A stretch of DNA of 64,000 bases from Wuchereria bancrofti (taxonomy: Eukaryota > Nematoda > Chromadorea > Rhabditida > Onchocercidae): NCBI GenBank assembly GCA_005281725.1, contig SSBO01000008.1, positions 3,578,671 through 3,642,670 of the forward strand, read 5' to 3'. The position numbers and the translations under genes were made by a program. Below are positions 1 through 17,100 of the stretch, piece by piece. The first letter of the stretch is position 1. Each line of letters starts with the position of its first letter. The notes beneath the pieces were generated by a model, which was not told the origin of the DNA, ran no database searches, and saw nothing but the letters and a program-made list of their open reading frames with translations.

Positions 1-3000
1 CAGCATTCTATAATAACAATACTATTATCATTATCAACAATTCTTTTAAAGTAAAAATATCGTAAAATGACTGCGATCTGCGATATTCAGATAGAAACCA
101 TTCTGAAGAAAAAAAAAATTGAAAATCTTGGAGTTAAAAAGCAAGTAAATTCAGGATTACTTACACTTTCTTCATTTGCAATATCATTTGAATCGTTGCA
201 TTCACTTGTTGCTATTTCTTCTGCACACTGGAAATTTTCTTTTTAGTTATGATATCAAAAGAATAAAATATGTTTTTGTTTCTACATTCTGCTTCAGGTC
301 TCGTCATATATCAGCTAGCAAATTATGTTAAAATGCTATCAAATAAGATCACATGTGTAGTTACTCGTTTTTAATGATGCATCATCAGCAGATATAATTA
401 CAATTTTAAACTATATAGAAATTTTCTTGAACAAACTTTTACGCTATCTTCGCAATGTTCATGTGCATTTTGCAGTTCACAACCTGGAGGAAGAACAAAA
501 TAAGGTAAACGACCTCGCTGAAAATCATTCAGCACAATTTTTGCTGCTGTGTTCCAGTCAGGTTCACCACCCTAAAACAGCTTTTATGCTCAGTTTTTAA
601 TAAGAAAAACTGAGGGAAAAATGGAATAGCGTCATGTTAAAGATTTTCATTAATTTTATTTTTATCTATAAGAATAATAAAACTAAAAAAGAATTTATAT
701 ATGAATAATTACAATATAATGCTTTACCTTTAACAATCGACCTGTCTTAACACAAATTTTTGTTAAGAAATCACACACATCATTCCATGGGTCGATGGAA
801 TACGTCTTTAACAGGTATTGTTCTCTTACTCGATCCAAAACTCCCTGTACATGATTGATTGGATCTTTCACATTTTCAACACGTACCTACAAAACTAAGG
901 CACTTTTACCAAAACTAAACAATCAATCAATCAGCGGAAAAAGTCTTCAGTGTAACTGCATATTTCATGTTATTGACATGCATGACATATTAAAAAGAAA
1001 TTGTTCTGACAACCGTTTACTTCATTTGTTAATCAAACTGTCACTTGAATCTTTGATTTTGGACAACTAATGAATTCGTTTTTAGAAAAATAACATGAAA
1101 CAAAAATTACTTTAAAATGATAATTTAAGTAAAAAATAAAGATAAAAACAACACTGCGATTAAAAATACTGGTATAGACAAAAAGTTAGACTAACCACTC
1201 CTTTCAAGATGATCTGAGTCTCCGAATCTCCTTGTGGATAAACAACACCTGGACAGTCAATCATATAGATACGTCGCATCAAACTAACGTACTGCCATAC
1301 CTTAATTAATGCTTTTTTTTTTTTTTAAATGTACATAGAAATACAAAGCATCCGATAATGTTTGTTTTGCTTATGACAGCTGAGTCATAGGTGCACACTT
1401 TCTTACAGAACTCAAAATAAGGGAATCAAAACAAAACTTACTTTAGTTTCGCCTGCAATTGGAGCAGTTTTACATACTCGTTTAGCCCGCAGTGTATTGA
1501 TTATTGAAGATTTGCCAACATTTGGATAACCAATGAAACCAACGCTTATCTACAATGCAATTTCATCACTACTAGCTAAATATATCTTGTTATGAACCGC
1601 TGAAGAGTAGGGTAAATTACCTGTTGACGATCTTTATGAAGATTTGCGAACTGTCTTAATAGGTTAATCAATGTTCCTTTGCCAAAGGAATGCTGCATAG
1701 AAGCATGGAAAGCTACTGTTGGCAGTTCTTGTGATAATAATGTCAGCCACTTTTTCTGGAATAAAAACACACTTTAAAAGTTTACAGGATGTTTCAAAAA
1801 ATTTAGTCAATTATACAGTAGTAGTACTATAACTAATAATTAATAAAACAATGAAGTCCAATTCTTTTTATTATATGTTTCCCTTATTGTATACTAATCA
1901 GTTATTGCATCCTCTCTGATGAAACAGACAAAATAAAAGTTTAAAGAATTGTATAAAATAAAGAAAACAGGAATTGAAAAGTAAACAATATACCGTAACC
2001 CAAGTTGGCACCAAATCAACCTTGTTCAGGACCAAAATTAAATGCTTATGGGATTTTTCTTTTCGTAAAAACTGTTCAATATGAAGGCATCGAGTTCCCA
2101 CTGGATCACGTCCATCAACTACTTCCACAACAACATCTGATGAATCAATTACCTGAAATTTACAAAAAAAAAGCTCAAAGAAATTATAGTATTACAGAAT
2201 TTCACAAATCTTTACTACTGGAAAATAAAACCGATACCATGCAACTGATACAAAAAAATCATAAAAACAAAACACCTTGTATAGCTCTCCCCAAACACGA
2301 TTGCTCTGTCCGGCCTTAAATAATGGATTTGAATTTTCCACTGCTTCAGGAATGGCATTTTTTATCAAACTACTGTCAGTTGTTTCATCGTATTGTTCGG
2401 TTCGTTGGACAACTTCACCACATAATGTCTACAAATATGAAAATCAGGGCTCCTTCATAAAACTTTCATAAGTAATCAAGTGCAAGCGCATAACAATCAT
2501 AAGATAATATACCTCAAGGCTTTCCACTTTCACCTTTGGCTTCTTCCTGAGAGCTTTTTTGCCGAAAGTGTATTCAAAGCTCTCTGTGTCAAGTATGTGA
2601 ACGCGCTGTTGCTAAAAATATTTCAGAGCTTAAACTCGGCATCATCTGAGTCGATGAATAACACACAAATGATTATTTTGCTTCAGAAAAATTTAAACAA
2701 TTGTATCGCTTCAATTGGTTTTGCCTGTATGAAACCAGTTCGATTTAATGGATAAAGCTGTGCATCAATTAATTTAATATAAAGAATTAACGACAACAAT
2801 TACCTTTGCTTTTTCAGTTAACAACGAAATAGGGAGCTTGGTTTGCCGCATAACCACTTGGAATGGATCTTGCAATGCCTTTCCCAAATTCTCCTGGAAT
2901 TTTTGTAGTTGTTCCTGTCCAACCACTCGAGTATTTCCTAAATTTAATCTGATTCTTTCGGAAACTTCGCTAAAGTAACACTTCAGCAGCAACATTACCA

Positions 3001-3812
3001 CATTCCTTTAATTTATAGCTACTGAAATTTGCACTCCATGATATCCCTGGACTGTTCACTCTGTCTTCATAAATCACATGTATCCTCTTTTCTTTTGTAA
3101 TTGTAGTAACAATCATTGCCTCTAATCTAACAGTAAACACTTTTGCTTCATTAAAAATTTTTCTTCATTTTTATCAATCGCAATAAAATGAATGGTGCTT
3201 AATGTTACATAAAGGTCTTGCAAAAGAAAAATACACTTACCAAACCATTTTCGATGAGGTTCAACCCTGGCAACTGTTCCAGAAGGCAGTTTTTCTTGAT
3301 AAGGTGCAGCTCTGACAATTTTACCCTTGGCATCTCTACAAAGAGATTTTGAAAAAATTGCAAATTAAGAGCAGTTACTAATAAAAAATTTATTGTGTAA
3401 ATTTCTGATGCAGGATTACCTACCTGATAGGTTTGAAATTTTTGTACATGCGTAACCGATTGATTGTAGCTCTGGAGCGAAAATGATCTCCTTTCGCTTT
3501 ACGATCTTCAATAATGAAATAAAATAAAAATGAATAATTATAAACTGTTATAAAAATACCACCTCTAGGTCATAAATTTCAATGCATTAAGTGAACTATT
3601 AACTTCAACTAAGTACTTTCAGAGCTTTACTACTACAGCTTGGATCCCTATTAGAAACTTTAAACCTTACCTGGATTCAAACTGTGCTCGCCTTTTTTGA
3701 ACGTCAAACCCGTCCTCGTCCCCTGTGTACGTTTCATAAACTTCTTGCTGTTCATTGCAGAACTTCCAGAATCAGAACGACTCTTCTTCAACGATGAACG
3801 TTTTTTGGCCAT
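1..3812 (-). CDS. GNL2: Nucleolar GTP-binding protein 2 (GNL2/NOG2), C-terminal part beyond the window
   Basis: Circularly permuted GTPase of the YlqF/NOG2 family, which in other eukaryotes acts in the nucleolus and nucleoplasm on pre-60S ribosomes. I see about 13 exons. The start codon is at 3812-3810 and opens a Lys/Ser-rich N-terminus ([17 protein letters not shown]). Later exons carry [16 protein letters not shown] (about 2510-2612), the G4 motif NKVD in [11 protein letters not shown] (about 1995-2155), the G1 loop [19 protein letters not shown] (about 1440-1550) and the G3 motif DCPGVVYP (about 1197-1300). The G4-G1-G3 order is the hallmark of the permuted family. The last exon seen (about 163-233) ends in a GTAAGT donor, so the C-terminus lies left of the window. 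Exon borders are read by eye from GT-AG sites. Confidence 0.93.
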
Positions 3813-4539
3813 GTTGCTTGTCCCTACAACAAATTAAACTTTATAATAGGATTGCCTATTGCAATGTAAGCATCATCCGTTTTCGGCAGAAACTGTAAAT
3901 ACTGAAATGCTAAATTAATAAAATAAAGCAAGTAAACTGAAAAATCCCACTTAAATGACGGTTTTTCGATTAGAAATCATGGTAAAACTTTTTATACTGC
4001 CTTGCTGCATACAAGAGAAACAAGGGACTACGAATCGTAAGATCTACATGTGGTACAAAAGCTTTTAAATAACAGATCGGAAGGAGAAAATCATCGAAAA
4101 AGTTAGGAACACTGTTAAAAATGGCACCATTTACTTCTTTTTAAAAAAGCACATACTAAATTTTTTCATATGCTACCGTACCTGGAAAAAATTTAATCAA
4201 TAAATAACAGGAGTGATTAATATACATAATGTACAAAGATATATAACATTAATTATATAAAAAAATAAGATGTCGCAAAACTTTACGCATGACAACACTC
4301 GAATCTACTATTCTCGAGATAACTAAAATTTGTTGTTAACGACTACCCTTAAACTTTAAATTGGCTTCAAATCAAATCAGAAAAATTGTTTGAAAAGTAT
4401 CCTTTGCTTGAAAGAAAAAAATTCTTTCATATGCTATCGCACATGAAAAATTTTGTCAATGAATAACAGGAGCGATTAATATACAAAGAAAATTAATGAA
4501 TCAGGCAATGAAATCTACAAATAATAACACGGAGAAATC
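3813..4539. other. Intergenic, GNL2 promoter side
   Basis: No coding potential is seen. It contains a diverged direct duplication: the block at 4165-4230 recurs at 4424-4488 (shared core AATAACAGGAG, then GATTAATATACA). The second copy lies just downstream of the stop codon of the neighbouring minus-strand gene. Confidence 0.6.
4165..4488. repeat. Diverged direct duplication, about 65 bp, copies 260 bp apart
   Basis: Copies at about 4165-4230 and 4424-4488 share TTCATATGCTA, then A/T-rich sequence, then AATAACAGGAG and GATTAATATACA, with scattered substitutions and small indels. They are direct repeats, not tandem. A short mobile element fragment or a local duplication would both fit. Confidence 0.6.
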
Positions 4540-5409
4540 TCAATCCAAGTTAATTTCAGTAGTACTGGAAATATTGGGGGAAACAAGGACGTCATCTGCA
4601 TTACTGTCACCCACTTTCAACGCTTGTCGCTGCTGCTCAATTGCTGATTCCACTATCGCTTTTTGTTCATTCTGGCTTTTACGTATTGCTTCTAAATAAT
4701 CGTCATGTTCCTATAAAATTCGGTTACAATAAATTATCACAATAAACTTTAACAGAACAAAGTAATTTCCAAGTATCGTTGTTTTCCACCAGAAAAAATT
4801 AGGCATACAAAGCAACTCCGTTGCTGATGAAAATGAGACAAACCGCTATTAAGGTGAAAGTTTTCGACGAACCACTGTTAGGAAATTAAGAAGTAAAAGA
4901 ACCTTCCGATAAGGCGGAACTGTGAGTTCCGACAATGCACAAGTTGTTTTCTTAATTTGTTCGTTGAGCTTTTGCAAATCATTCTTTGCTAGTACCATTT
5001 CCAAAGGTACATCTGCCGCTTCCACCAACTGCAATACAACCAAACATGCATTCAATACTGGCTTAATCAAATAATCAATAACAGAATAAAATATATGTAA
5101 GAAAAGGGATGCATAATCCTAAACAATGCCCAATTTCCGATCTAAAAGATATCTGGGATTTAACGGGATTTACTATTTTACAACAGTAACTTTTGCAAAT
5201 AAGATGATTCCCAGCAAATATAATGTGAAAAGATTAGTAGCGCATACCGAATGACTAGCACGAATAATACCATCAAATTCTTTATGCCGTTCATTTCGTT
5301 CGAAATTGTCCAGAAACTTGTTAATCTGATTTCGTATCAAAGAAGTATGATCAAATATTTGCTCACCAACCAAGCTAATATCTTCCATTAATGTAGAGAC
5401 CGAAGCCAT
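4540..5409 (-). CDS. Small coiled-coil protein of unknown function
   Basis: Three exons join in phase: 5409-5248, 5028-4903 and 4710-4540, giving about 152 residues. The start is the only suitable ATG (MASVSTLMEDISLVGEQ). The second exon ends in CGGAAG before a GTTCTT donor, which is weaker than its neighbours. The product is almost all predicted helix: heptad-like stretches, charged residues, no signal peptide, no membrane segment and no catalytic motif. The C-terminus is polar and ends TTEINLD. Size and composition recall small subunits of helical complexes such as Mediator or BLOC/BORC, and a PPYRKEHDDYLEAI segment faintly recalls the MED29 C-terminus, but I do not recognise it. It lies 728 bp upstream of GNL2 on the same strand. 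Confidence 0.75.
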
Positions 5410-6571
5410 TACTAAAAATAGCGACAAACATTTCGTTAATTCTAGTTATAAAGGAAAGCATTACGCAACATTATAAAACTAATTCCTGCGTACTTAATTC
5501 CCATTTGTCAATTTCCACAATCTTTTTACTCTCTTGATCTAAGTAAAATGTTACTGAAAGTCATAGAATATTTCCCTTCCAGGATATGCTCCCAATTTTC
5601 TTACTCAGAAATTTAAAACCATACTGCTGCTTAGTGATTAGGAATATTTTTAAAACATAACATTTCTTCAAGAAAACAGAACTGTTGCAACATAATAATC
5701 AAATTATAATTAAGCAAATTTGAGTGACGCAGCTCTGCAAATACTGAAAACCCAGAGATCCGATTCATCACTATTTACTTTTCCTTATTTTTTGGTTTAC
5801 AACTTTCACAGTAAATATTTATGATTCCAGAGATCCAACAGCCCGTTCGAGGATTTCTGATAATTATGCCGATTCAGCAATGACTGCACATAATAAAATC
5901 ATTAGTAAGGTATCGTACTACCTATCTTAAAACTGTTTTTCAACAGCCAATATAAAATTCATAAAACTTTTATCCAAAATCAATAAAATATACAAGCAAA
6001 GTCAGTATGCAGCATAACAAGCATAGGACTGTATAAATTTAAAGAATGTTAAAGATAAAGAAGAAATAACTGATTAGAAGGAGGGATAACAAAACATTAT
6101 AGCAAACAAGGAAAACGGATCGAAAGATCGATGATATCTACATAACACTAAAAATTTTATCGTTTGCAATTAAATTCGTTGGAATCATGAGCTAACGTCA
6201 ATATAATATCAAAGAGTTCTTTTCAAATAATAAATGTAAGATTTCGTAACAGTATAAGCCTAATTTAAATTTTAAATTAATGATGAAAAAGAAAAAAAAT
6301 AGAAAACAAGAACATAATGTATTATAATTTTGCATTTTATTTATTCAAATTGATAAGAATTGAATAAATTTTTTTTCAAGAATTTGCCAAAAAGTTGAAG
6401 CCATAACTTCCGTTACTACTAATTAATTAGTACGGTTAGACATCATTGATTTCCCAATAGTCTCCGCTGAGCGTATTAAACGAGAAAATACTACATATAT
6501 GTATAAATTATCTATAAAACAAACTAAAAATGAAAATATTACTTATGATATCGAAATATCTCATCGAATGT
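5410..6571. other. Intergenic, AT-rich, nothing recognised
   Basis: This holds about 1.16 kb between the coiled-coil gene and the HPRT stop codon. It includes the HPRT 3' UTR on the minus strand and probably the promoter of the coiled-coil gene. No open frame, RNA gene or repeat of note was seen. Confidence 0.5.
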
Positions 6572-8347
6572 CTACTCTGCCACTCTATGTCTTTCAACAC
6601 CAGCTTCGCTCATTATACATATATGGCCTAAATCACGAAACTTCTGGTTATAGTCTATTCCAAATCCTACGACGAATTCATCCGGTACGTCGAAAGCAAC
6701 GAAATCTTCTTGCACCTGAAAACACAACTAATAAAAAATAGCAGACTCAATGTAATAAAACGTAATGTAATGAGGCCTCATGAATATCAATATTCGCGTC
6801 ACACTGCTCCCCGTTCTATCGTTTTACAACCAAAACTGCTGACCATTTTTGTGATGTAAAATACAAAGCCAGGTACCTCAAATTCTCTCTTGCATCTCTT
6901 AGACAACAAAATTGCAGTCCATTTCTGCCTTATACCCATTTCTTCTAGTGTTTTCAGAAGTTGTGACATCGTTGCACCACTATCTACGATGTCTTCTACG
7001 ACCTGTAGTAATATTTCAGTTAAACATTTTTGGACTATATAGATAAGACTAAGACTAACTAGCATAGCTTTTTGTTGGCAGGAAGAAATCTGCAATTCGT
7101 AAACTCGATTTTCTAAATCTACCACGATGACACATTTACGGAATATGCACTACGAGTGACACGATAAACATGTCCACCCAGTCAATTTTAAGAAACAAAA
7201 TTCCATTTCAAACAAAATTCAAAACAAAGGTGCGGTAAACATAAAACACAAATTCTTACCACAACATTCTTATTTTCAAGCTGTTTTGCATTCAAAAGAC
7301 CAATTATTTGCAGCGTGTCAGAACGTTTCGAATTCGTATAACTCTAAACAAACGCAGCGTAAAAATTTCTTTAAGGATTAACATGATTATAATAAAATGG
7401 CCATAGCATCAAGTCTTGCCATTACTTTCTAGATTGAACAAAAATTAAGGCCTCAAATCAACTACTAAACGTCTGCTAAGTAAGTTAACTAACAGACTAA
7501 GCTAGAAAAACCAAAGAAGTGTCATTAATTTGAAAAACTTCTGCTTCTGGATGACAAATCATTTTTTTGAAGATTTCTTCTTCCTTACTTACCTGTTGAC
7601 GATGTTTTGGTCCCCTTCAAGGTATAGCATTTACGCCACAAACTTTTTCATACTACTAACCCATAATAACACTTAAAATGCTGCAACGAACGATATGGGA
7701 TCACCTCATTTCATTATGATACTGTGAGAGAGGGAAATGAAGGATGACTAGTGATAACCTTAACTCGGATGAATTCAACCTCCAACGGATGTTTGCAGGA
7801 TACTCGAGCATGAGTTAATTCTTCAACTAACTCCGTAAAAAATCGAAATGAACCTTTCAGAATACAAAGTATTATCAGCGGCTGCAATAATGAAGTCTTG
7901 TAAGTTACATAAATATGAAAATAAAATAACTTTAGACAAGTTTTTCGAATACAGATCTTCCTAACAATTTTCATCAATTTCTTGCATATTTCCGAAATGA
8001 GGAGGCACAGAAAGACCTGAAGCGAATAATAACACAACATTACTTTGTCACCGGTGGCTTGAAATATTTCTTGTGCAAGACACTTGATTCGATCACTAAT
8101 GAGACCTTTTGGTATTAGTACTGATTTCAGGTCACCACAGTAACAATTTGGAAGTACGAATGACTCTAATTTGAACTGAAAATTTCAAAAACCCGAAAAA
8201 TGGAGAAAAAAGACATTAAGAAAAAAAAAGGTTAAAAAATAAGGTCCGAAGTGAAGAGAGACATAAAGCGCACATCATTTCCATGAATCAGATTACCTCA
8301 GTGTTATCAGGAATTGAAATCCTTGACGATTTTGAACCTTTTTCCAT
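6572..8347 (-). CDS. hprt-1: Hypoxanthine-guanine phosphoribosyltransferase
   Basis: Purine-salvage enzyme that transfers the phosphoribosyl group of PRPP to hypoxanthine or guanine in the cytosol. Six exons join cleanly in phase: 8347-8297, 8175-8044, 7881-7759, 7343-7260, 7002-6877 and 6715-6572. The protein is 219 residues, matching the usual length of about 218. Family landmarks in order are [17 protein letters not shown], the SYTNSKRS flexible-loop region, the PRPP-binding loop [11 protein letters not shown] with its paired acidic residues, and the base-binding C-terminal segment [20 protein letters not shown]. No break or missing key residue is seen. It lies 484 bp downstream of the RIO2 stop on the same strand. 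Confidence 0.95.
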
Positions 8348-8830
8348 GGCTTTCCTAGCGAACAGTCTAGAAAATTGCGCTGTATATTCCCAAAAATGAT
8401 ACCAAAACATTACGACGACTTAACTCAGTACTCACCCACAATAAATTGCACAATAAAATCATAAATTGACAAGGTCATTTGTACCAACAATATTGAAAGA
8501 AGCAGTTTTTATATCATATTTTATTGCATAGCATGTAGACTACTGCCCTTTTTTATAAGTAAATCGCTGAAGTGGGGAATAATAGCAAAACCTAAAAAAT
8601 TGTTCCTGTAAAATCCGCAAAAATAAGCATTCATTAGATGATAGTTAACCTCAAATTTGTGATTGCCTAGAATTCGAATTCGTCTAAGCTAAGTAACGAA
8701 AATACTCTATGTTATGAAATTTGACTTTATGAGATTAGTTAACCCTTTAAGTATATGCTTGCAAGCAATCTGAGAATTTAACAATACATCCAAAACGACA
8801 GATTTCGTAATTATGATTTAGAACAGTCCT
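8348..8830. other. Short spacer between RIO2 stop and HPRT start
   Basis: This 483-bp spacer on the same strand should hold the RIO2 3' end and the HPRT 5' end. No open frame or clear promoter motif is visible. Confidence 0.5.
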
Positions 8831-12194
<3,364 letters not shown>

Positions 12195-14167
12195 AACTGA
12201 AACACATATGTTTAATAGAAACTCGGAAATATTTCCAAAAGTTTGGTGAAATTAAATCATAACGATGACATATACATTACAAACACTGTTCATAGCATTA
12301 CGAGAGCAACAGTATGTATAAAAAAGAGCAAATATCACAAGAAACATGTAAACCATCTTTCTCCCATGCTCAGCTACCTTCGTGGGGTAACCCAATATTA
12401 CATGTGACCTTTAACCTAGCGTTGTGAATTATCGATCCGTATCTTGCAGCACTTCTATTTAAAATTGAACCTTCCATTTACTAAAAGTCAATCCAAATAA
12501 ATTAAATCGTTTTAAGACTACTTTAATGATGAATAAATGAATTGCTGCCAGTGTTATCCAATTTTTCAGTGAAAAAGGAGAAAAAAACCGGCAAACCGGA
12601 ATTATATTATCATTTCGCTGATATTTAGCAGAGTGAAAAAAGTTAACAAAAAAATCTATTTGAATAGTATTATTTGTTGCGAATTTAATGTTTAAAATAA
12701 ACAAGAACAATTCGTTTCCGGACTTCTTTACTGGTTTTGATAATTTACTGTTTAGTTGCTTGTAGCTCAAATTCTTCGACGATCTGAACGGACCTGGAAG
12801 TGATATTATCTAATGATAATATTATTTCAGGAAAATAACCGGACTCTGACTAGACCTAGCTGTTATGCTCACGTGAGCTACGCTTACTGATACTTACAAT
12901 ATTAGTTTTGTTGACTAATGGGAAACAAACACTTAGTTCATTATGTGGTATAAAAAATTATGTGGTAAAAAAAAAACTTTCCTCGATCATAGAACAAGAT
13001 GGAAATGTGAAAAGGTCGATGACAACTTGTACTTTTCAATATAAAAAAAAACACATTAAATTTAAATCAACATGACTTCATCACAATGATTACAATTAGT
13101 GATAAGTAAGTAATAAGTATGTTAAGTAAGTAATTCATTAAATCGCAAGAGATATAAAAGTACTGAAATAAAAGTCAAACGAAGAGCTATGCCTAAAATA
13201 TTATTCAAATTAGTTGTAAGAAATTATAAAAAAAAAAATGTAAGAAAAAAAAATATAGAAAATTTGCAGATGTATAAAATTCCAAAGTTAAAATACTAAA
13301 ATCTGGAAGAAATGATGTAAAAACAAATGAAACTTTTCTTGTGGAACTAATTTGATAGATTTGGCAATGTTGACGTAATTAAGGAATGACTTAGAGAGGA
13401 TAAAGTTGACAGAAGAGCGATAAAAATCTGTATTGTATTGCTTATGAAGACTTTAAACAGAAACCAGAATCCCAGTTTAAATTTTTAGTGGGAAGTGCAA
13501 TAACACTGACCTTCTAATCAATCATTTTTTTTGTTCATCTCTTATTGTCTCTTTCTGTAGTTTTTCCTCACTTTTTCCTACTTTATTTCTTCTTTCTTCA
13601 ATACGCTCAAACATATTTATCTGACATTTTCAAAATTTTCTTACCTGTACCTGCTGAACCAATTTTAAAGATGTGTTTATTCACAATAACAGTGCTTGTC
13701 AAACTGAATAAAGAACAAAAAAATTACAATCATTCTCTATTAAAAAGATACTCTTCTTAAATCTATTATCAGAACATAAAGATGAGAAGCCAGCAAAACA
13801 AAACAAATAATTTATTGCCTTTGTTCATTCACTACATACACATACATCTAAGGGGGAAAGCAAAAATTTTCCGTAAGTTAAAAAAAAAAAGTAGTGTTCA
13901 TCTTTGTAATTTTGCCAAAAAAAAATACCCATAACTAATTGTTTTTACTATCTCTCTTTCCTCTTCACGTGGTTTGGAATAAGTCAGCCAGTCTCAAGGA
14001 TAATCAATAGAGAATTCAGAAAATGTGTGAGTCTTCATTCTACAGTAGTATTGATGATCATAATGAAATAGTGTAGACAGTGATATCTGTCATAAAACAA
14101 AAAAGCATCTAAATTGATAAACCAATGGACAACAATGGAATATTTTTTGCAATTCATCACAAGAGGA
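12195..14167. other. Intergenic, RIO2 upstream region
   Basis: This is about 2 kb of AT-rich sequence with A and T runs. It should contain the RIO2 promoter near 12200-12450 and the MFAP1 3' UTR near 14100-14167. A 103-codon open frame at 12459-12770 (minus) looks fortuitous. No RNA gene was found. Confidence 0.5.
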
Positions 14168-17100
14168 TTATACTTCAGTTTTCCGCTTCTTTGCAGCCGG
14201 CCTTTCAAAGTTATTTTTCATACCACCGGCGTGTTTTACAAGGAATTTACTATTTAATGCCGTCGTAGCAGCCCAAGCACCCTGATGATCAGTTGTATCC
14301 TCTGCTGTTAAATGTGTCCATTTCGAACGGCTAGCTTTTCCAAAGTTTTTGACCTTAACAATAATCACTTTTTATAATTTCTTGAACTGAATTATTTATC
14401 CTCCAAAGGAACTTGTAACACGTTCGATTTATCTAATAATTTTGTAACTTCTTTCTTACTTCCACTATGCAAACATCTGTTTTCAACTAAATATTTAAAG
14501 GACAGCATCTTTCATATTTATATGGTACCAACAAAGCAGTCCTTTGTTCTTTGTGACTTTATTTCCACGACTTTTATAGTACCATCTAATATTCTGCACA
14601 CTTTTTTAACTTATTACTGTAGCTTTTATTTTGTTTATTTTGTCATCAGAAAGATTACGAAATCAGTGCAATTGGTTTTTTATTAAAAATTCCTTTCGTG
14701 GAACAATCTGAAAGATCTAATTTAACTGCAAAATGAAGTATATCTCTACCTGCATAACCTTCGGGAGCACAGATTTATCAAACTGGTCATCAAGCGTTGC
14801 TTCAGCAAAATCTCGTTTGAATATATCATCTTCAACATCCAAATAGAATGCTCCACGATGGAAATACTTTTGAAGGAATTTGTACTTGCCCTTCTTTTGC
14901 TAAAATTTTCAACCAGATCGGAATAAAAATTGTATCGAAAAGAGAATTAATAAACCATTTGAAAGCAGACCTCTTCATGCAGTCAGTTTTCCGATATAAG
15001 TAGAAGATACAAGCTATATCTAGAAAATATGTTTACACAGAGAAACTAATATGACATTTAACGTAAATAAAGCAACTTTTTTTAAAAGAAGGGAATTATA
15101 AGAACAAATGCAAATGCTACGTAAAACTGAGGAGATTTCCAATAAAACAGAACTATATAAACAGAAATCGCTAACCATGTTCGTAATAACTTTTGGATTC
15201 ATTCTTAAATACTGCTTGCGCTCTTCTTCTGTCATGCCATGTATTCGATCTAATTCTGCTTTTTCTCGTGCAATTCTGCAAAACTTAGCTGTAAGCACAC
15301 TCCAGCAAACAATAAAAGACAGAGGATCCTAAACGACACACCTTCATCAAATAACTAAATTCATCATAAAAATATTCCCCGTTTCTATTCAAGCACGAAA
15401 TAAAACGGAAATCTGACAACTTGCTTGATTTTTTTCTGTCAGCCATAAAAGCATCATGATGATAAACATTTTGAAAATGCCTAATATAAGGCCGCAAATG
15501 CTGTAGGCATTTACAATAATAGTTTTTAAAGCTAATGTGTCTGAACCTATAAAACTAGCAAAAACCGTTTACTGAGAGTTTCTCTCATTATAACCTGTCA
15601 AATAATTCACTACTTACGCGTCACGCTCCTCTTTATTTCTCTTTAATCGCTTCATTTCACGGAGTTTCCAACTTTCATATGCAATTTCTTCATTTTCATC
15701 ATCAGTTACAACTGATGTCAAATCGATATTATCCTCTTTTTTTCTTTTTTCCATATCTGCTTCATGGCGCAAAATCTCTTCCAATAACTAAAAAATTTTA
15801 CATAAGTTCCGAAAGGAAAGTTTTGAAAACAACTTTTGTCTTTCACATTTATTTGGCCTTAAGTATTATTTCACGTACTTTCACAACATGCATATATTCA
15901 TTTTCAAAAGAATGTTATGTTTTTCACCAAACGGTTGAAATAACACGAAACATAGTAGTGTTTCCAGAAAACACATGAACTTTAGACATATCATTGTTAA
16001 TCACATAATTAATCAGAACTATTTAGCAATTTTTTGCAAGATGAAAGGTGAAGAAATTAGGCAATAGGAAAGAGCTGAAATGCCAACATATTTTATAGTG
16101 GAGATACCTTTGCAGACTCTTTCTTCCGCCTTTCCTTCCTTTCTTGCTCCTCAATTTGCTGCCTTTTCGCACGTTCTTTCTCCTTCTCTTCTTCTATTTT
16201 GGTTATTCGTTTATTCCTTAACATAGTGATATGAAAATCATATTCTCAATTAAAAGTTAAAAATGGGGACCACATGAAAGTACATAGACATACTTTTCTA
16301 CGAAGACAGGTTTCATTCTGGGGACTGTTTCATCTTCGCTTTCCTCGCTTTCTTCTTCAGTCGATTCTTCTTCACTAGCTTCATCTTCTTCTGCTTCTTC
16401 CTGTTTCCCTATCAGCTCCTCTTCTTCCTTGATCAAGGCCCGTGCTCTCAATAAAGCTCGTCGTCTTTCAAATTCTTCCTATAGTCTTTTTTTTATTAAA
16501 AGATTAAATCGAAAATACCACAAAATATTTAAAGAAAAAAAAAAATTATTGCTGCGAGACTCTGTACTACCATGCAAAGATCAAGACGAGAAACTGACAA
16601 CTTACAATGAACCTTATTAGTAGGAGGATCATGCTTACCTCATCATCCTCGTCAGGTTCATCCTCCTCAACAGGGGCTTCTTGCATTTCCAGTTGCATTC
16701 GTCGTAACCTTGCTCTTGTCCTTCTTTTTTCTGCCTCTTCATCATCATCTGAACTCGATGCTGCTTCTACTTCTTCCTTAGTCACATCTGCTGCACGTCT
16801 CCTAAACGAGTAAATTAATCCCTTTATTCAGTGACACCATGCTTAGGTCTGTTGAAGAACTAATATCAGTTTGCAGACACCATAGTGCAGATTTAAAATT
16901 TTTTTCCAATCTTGTGAACCTGCAATTATTGAAAATCTGACAGATATCCAAATCCAAAGTTTAGCAGATCAATTAACTAATCATCAACTAAAGATCCTTA
17001 CAAAAGATCTTAATAGCTACCAACTTCAAGCCCCATCAGAACACCTAACTGACGGTCAACTCGAAGTCTTAATAGACCGCTTAACTAATCACCAATTACA

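Noticed and set aside
12459..12770. 103-codon minus-strand frame in the RIO2 upstream region
   Set aside because: Composition is Phe/Asn/Lys/Ile as expected from AT-rich DNA; no recognised motif, no splice context and no neighbour support.
15285..15497. 70-codon minus-strand frame inside an MFAP1 intron
   Set aside because: It overlaps intron sequence that the MFAP1 exons skip; it is not similar to MFAP1 or to any family I recognise. Chance is more likely than a nested gene.
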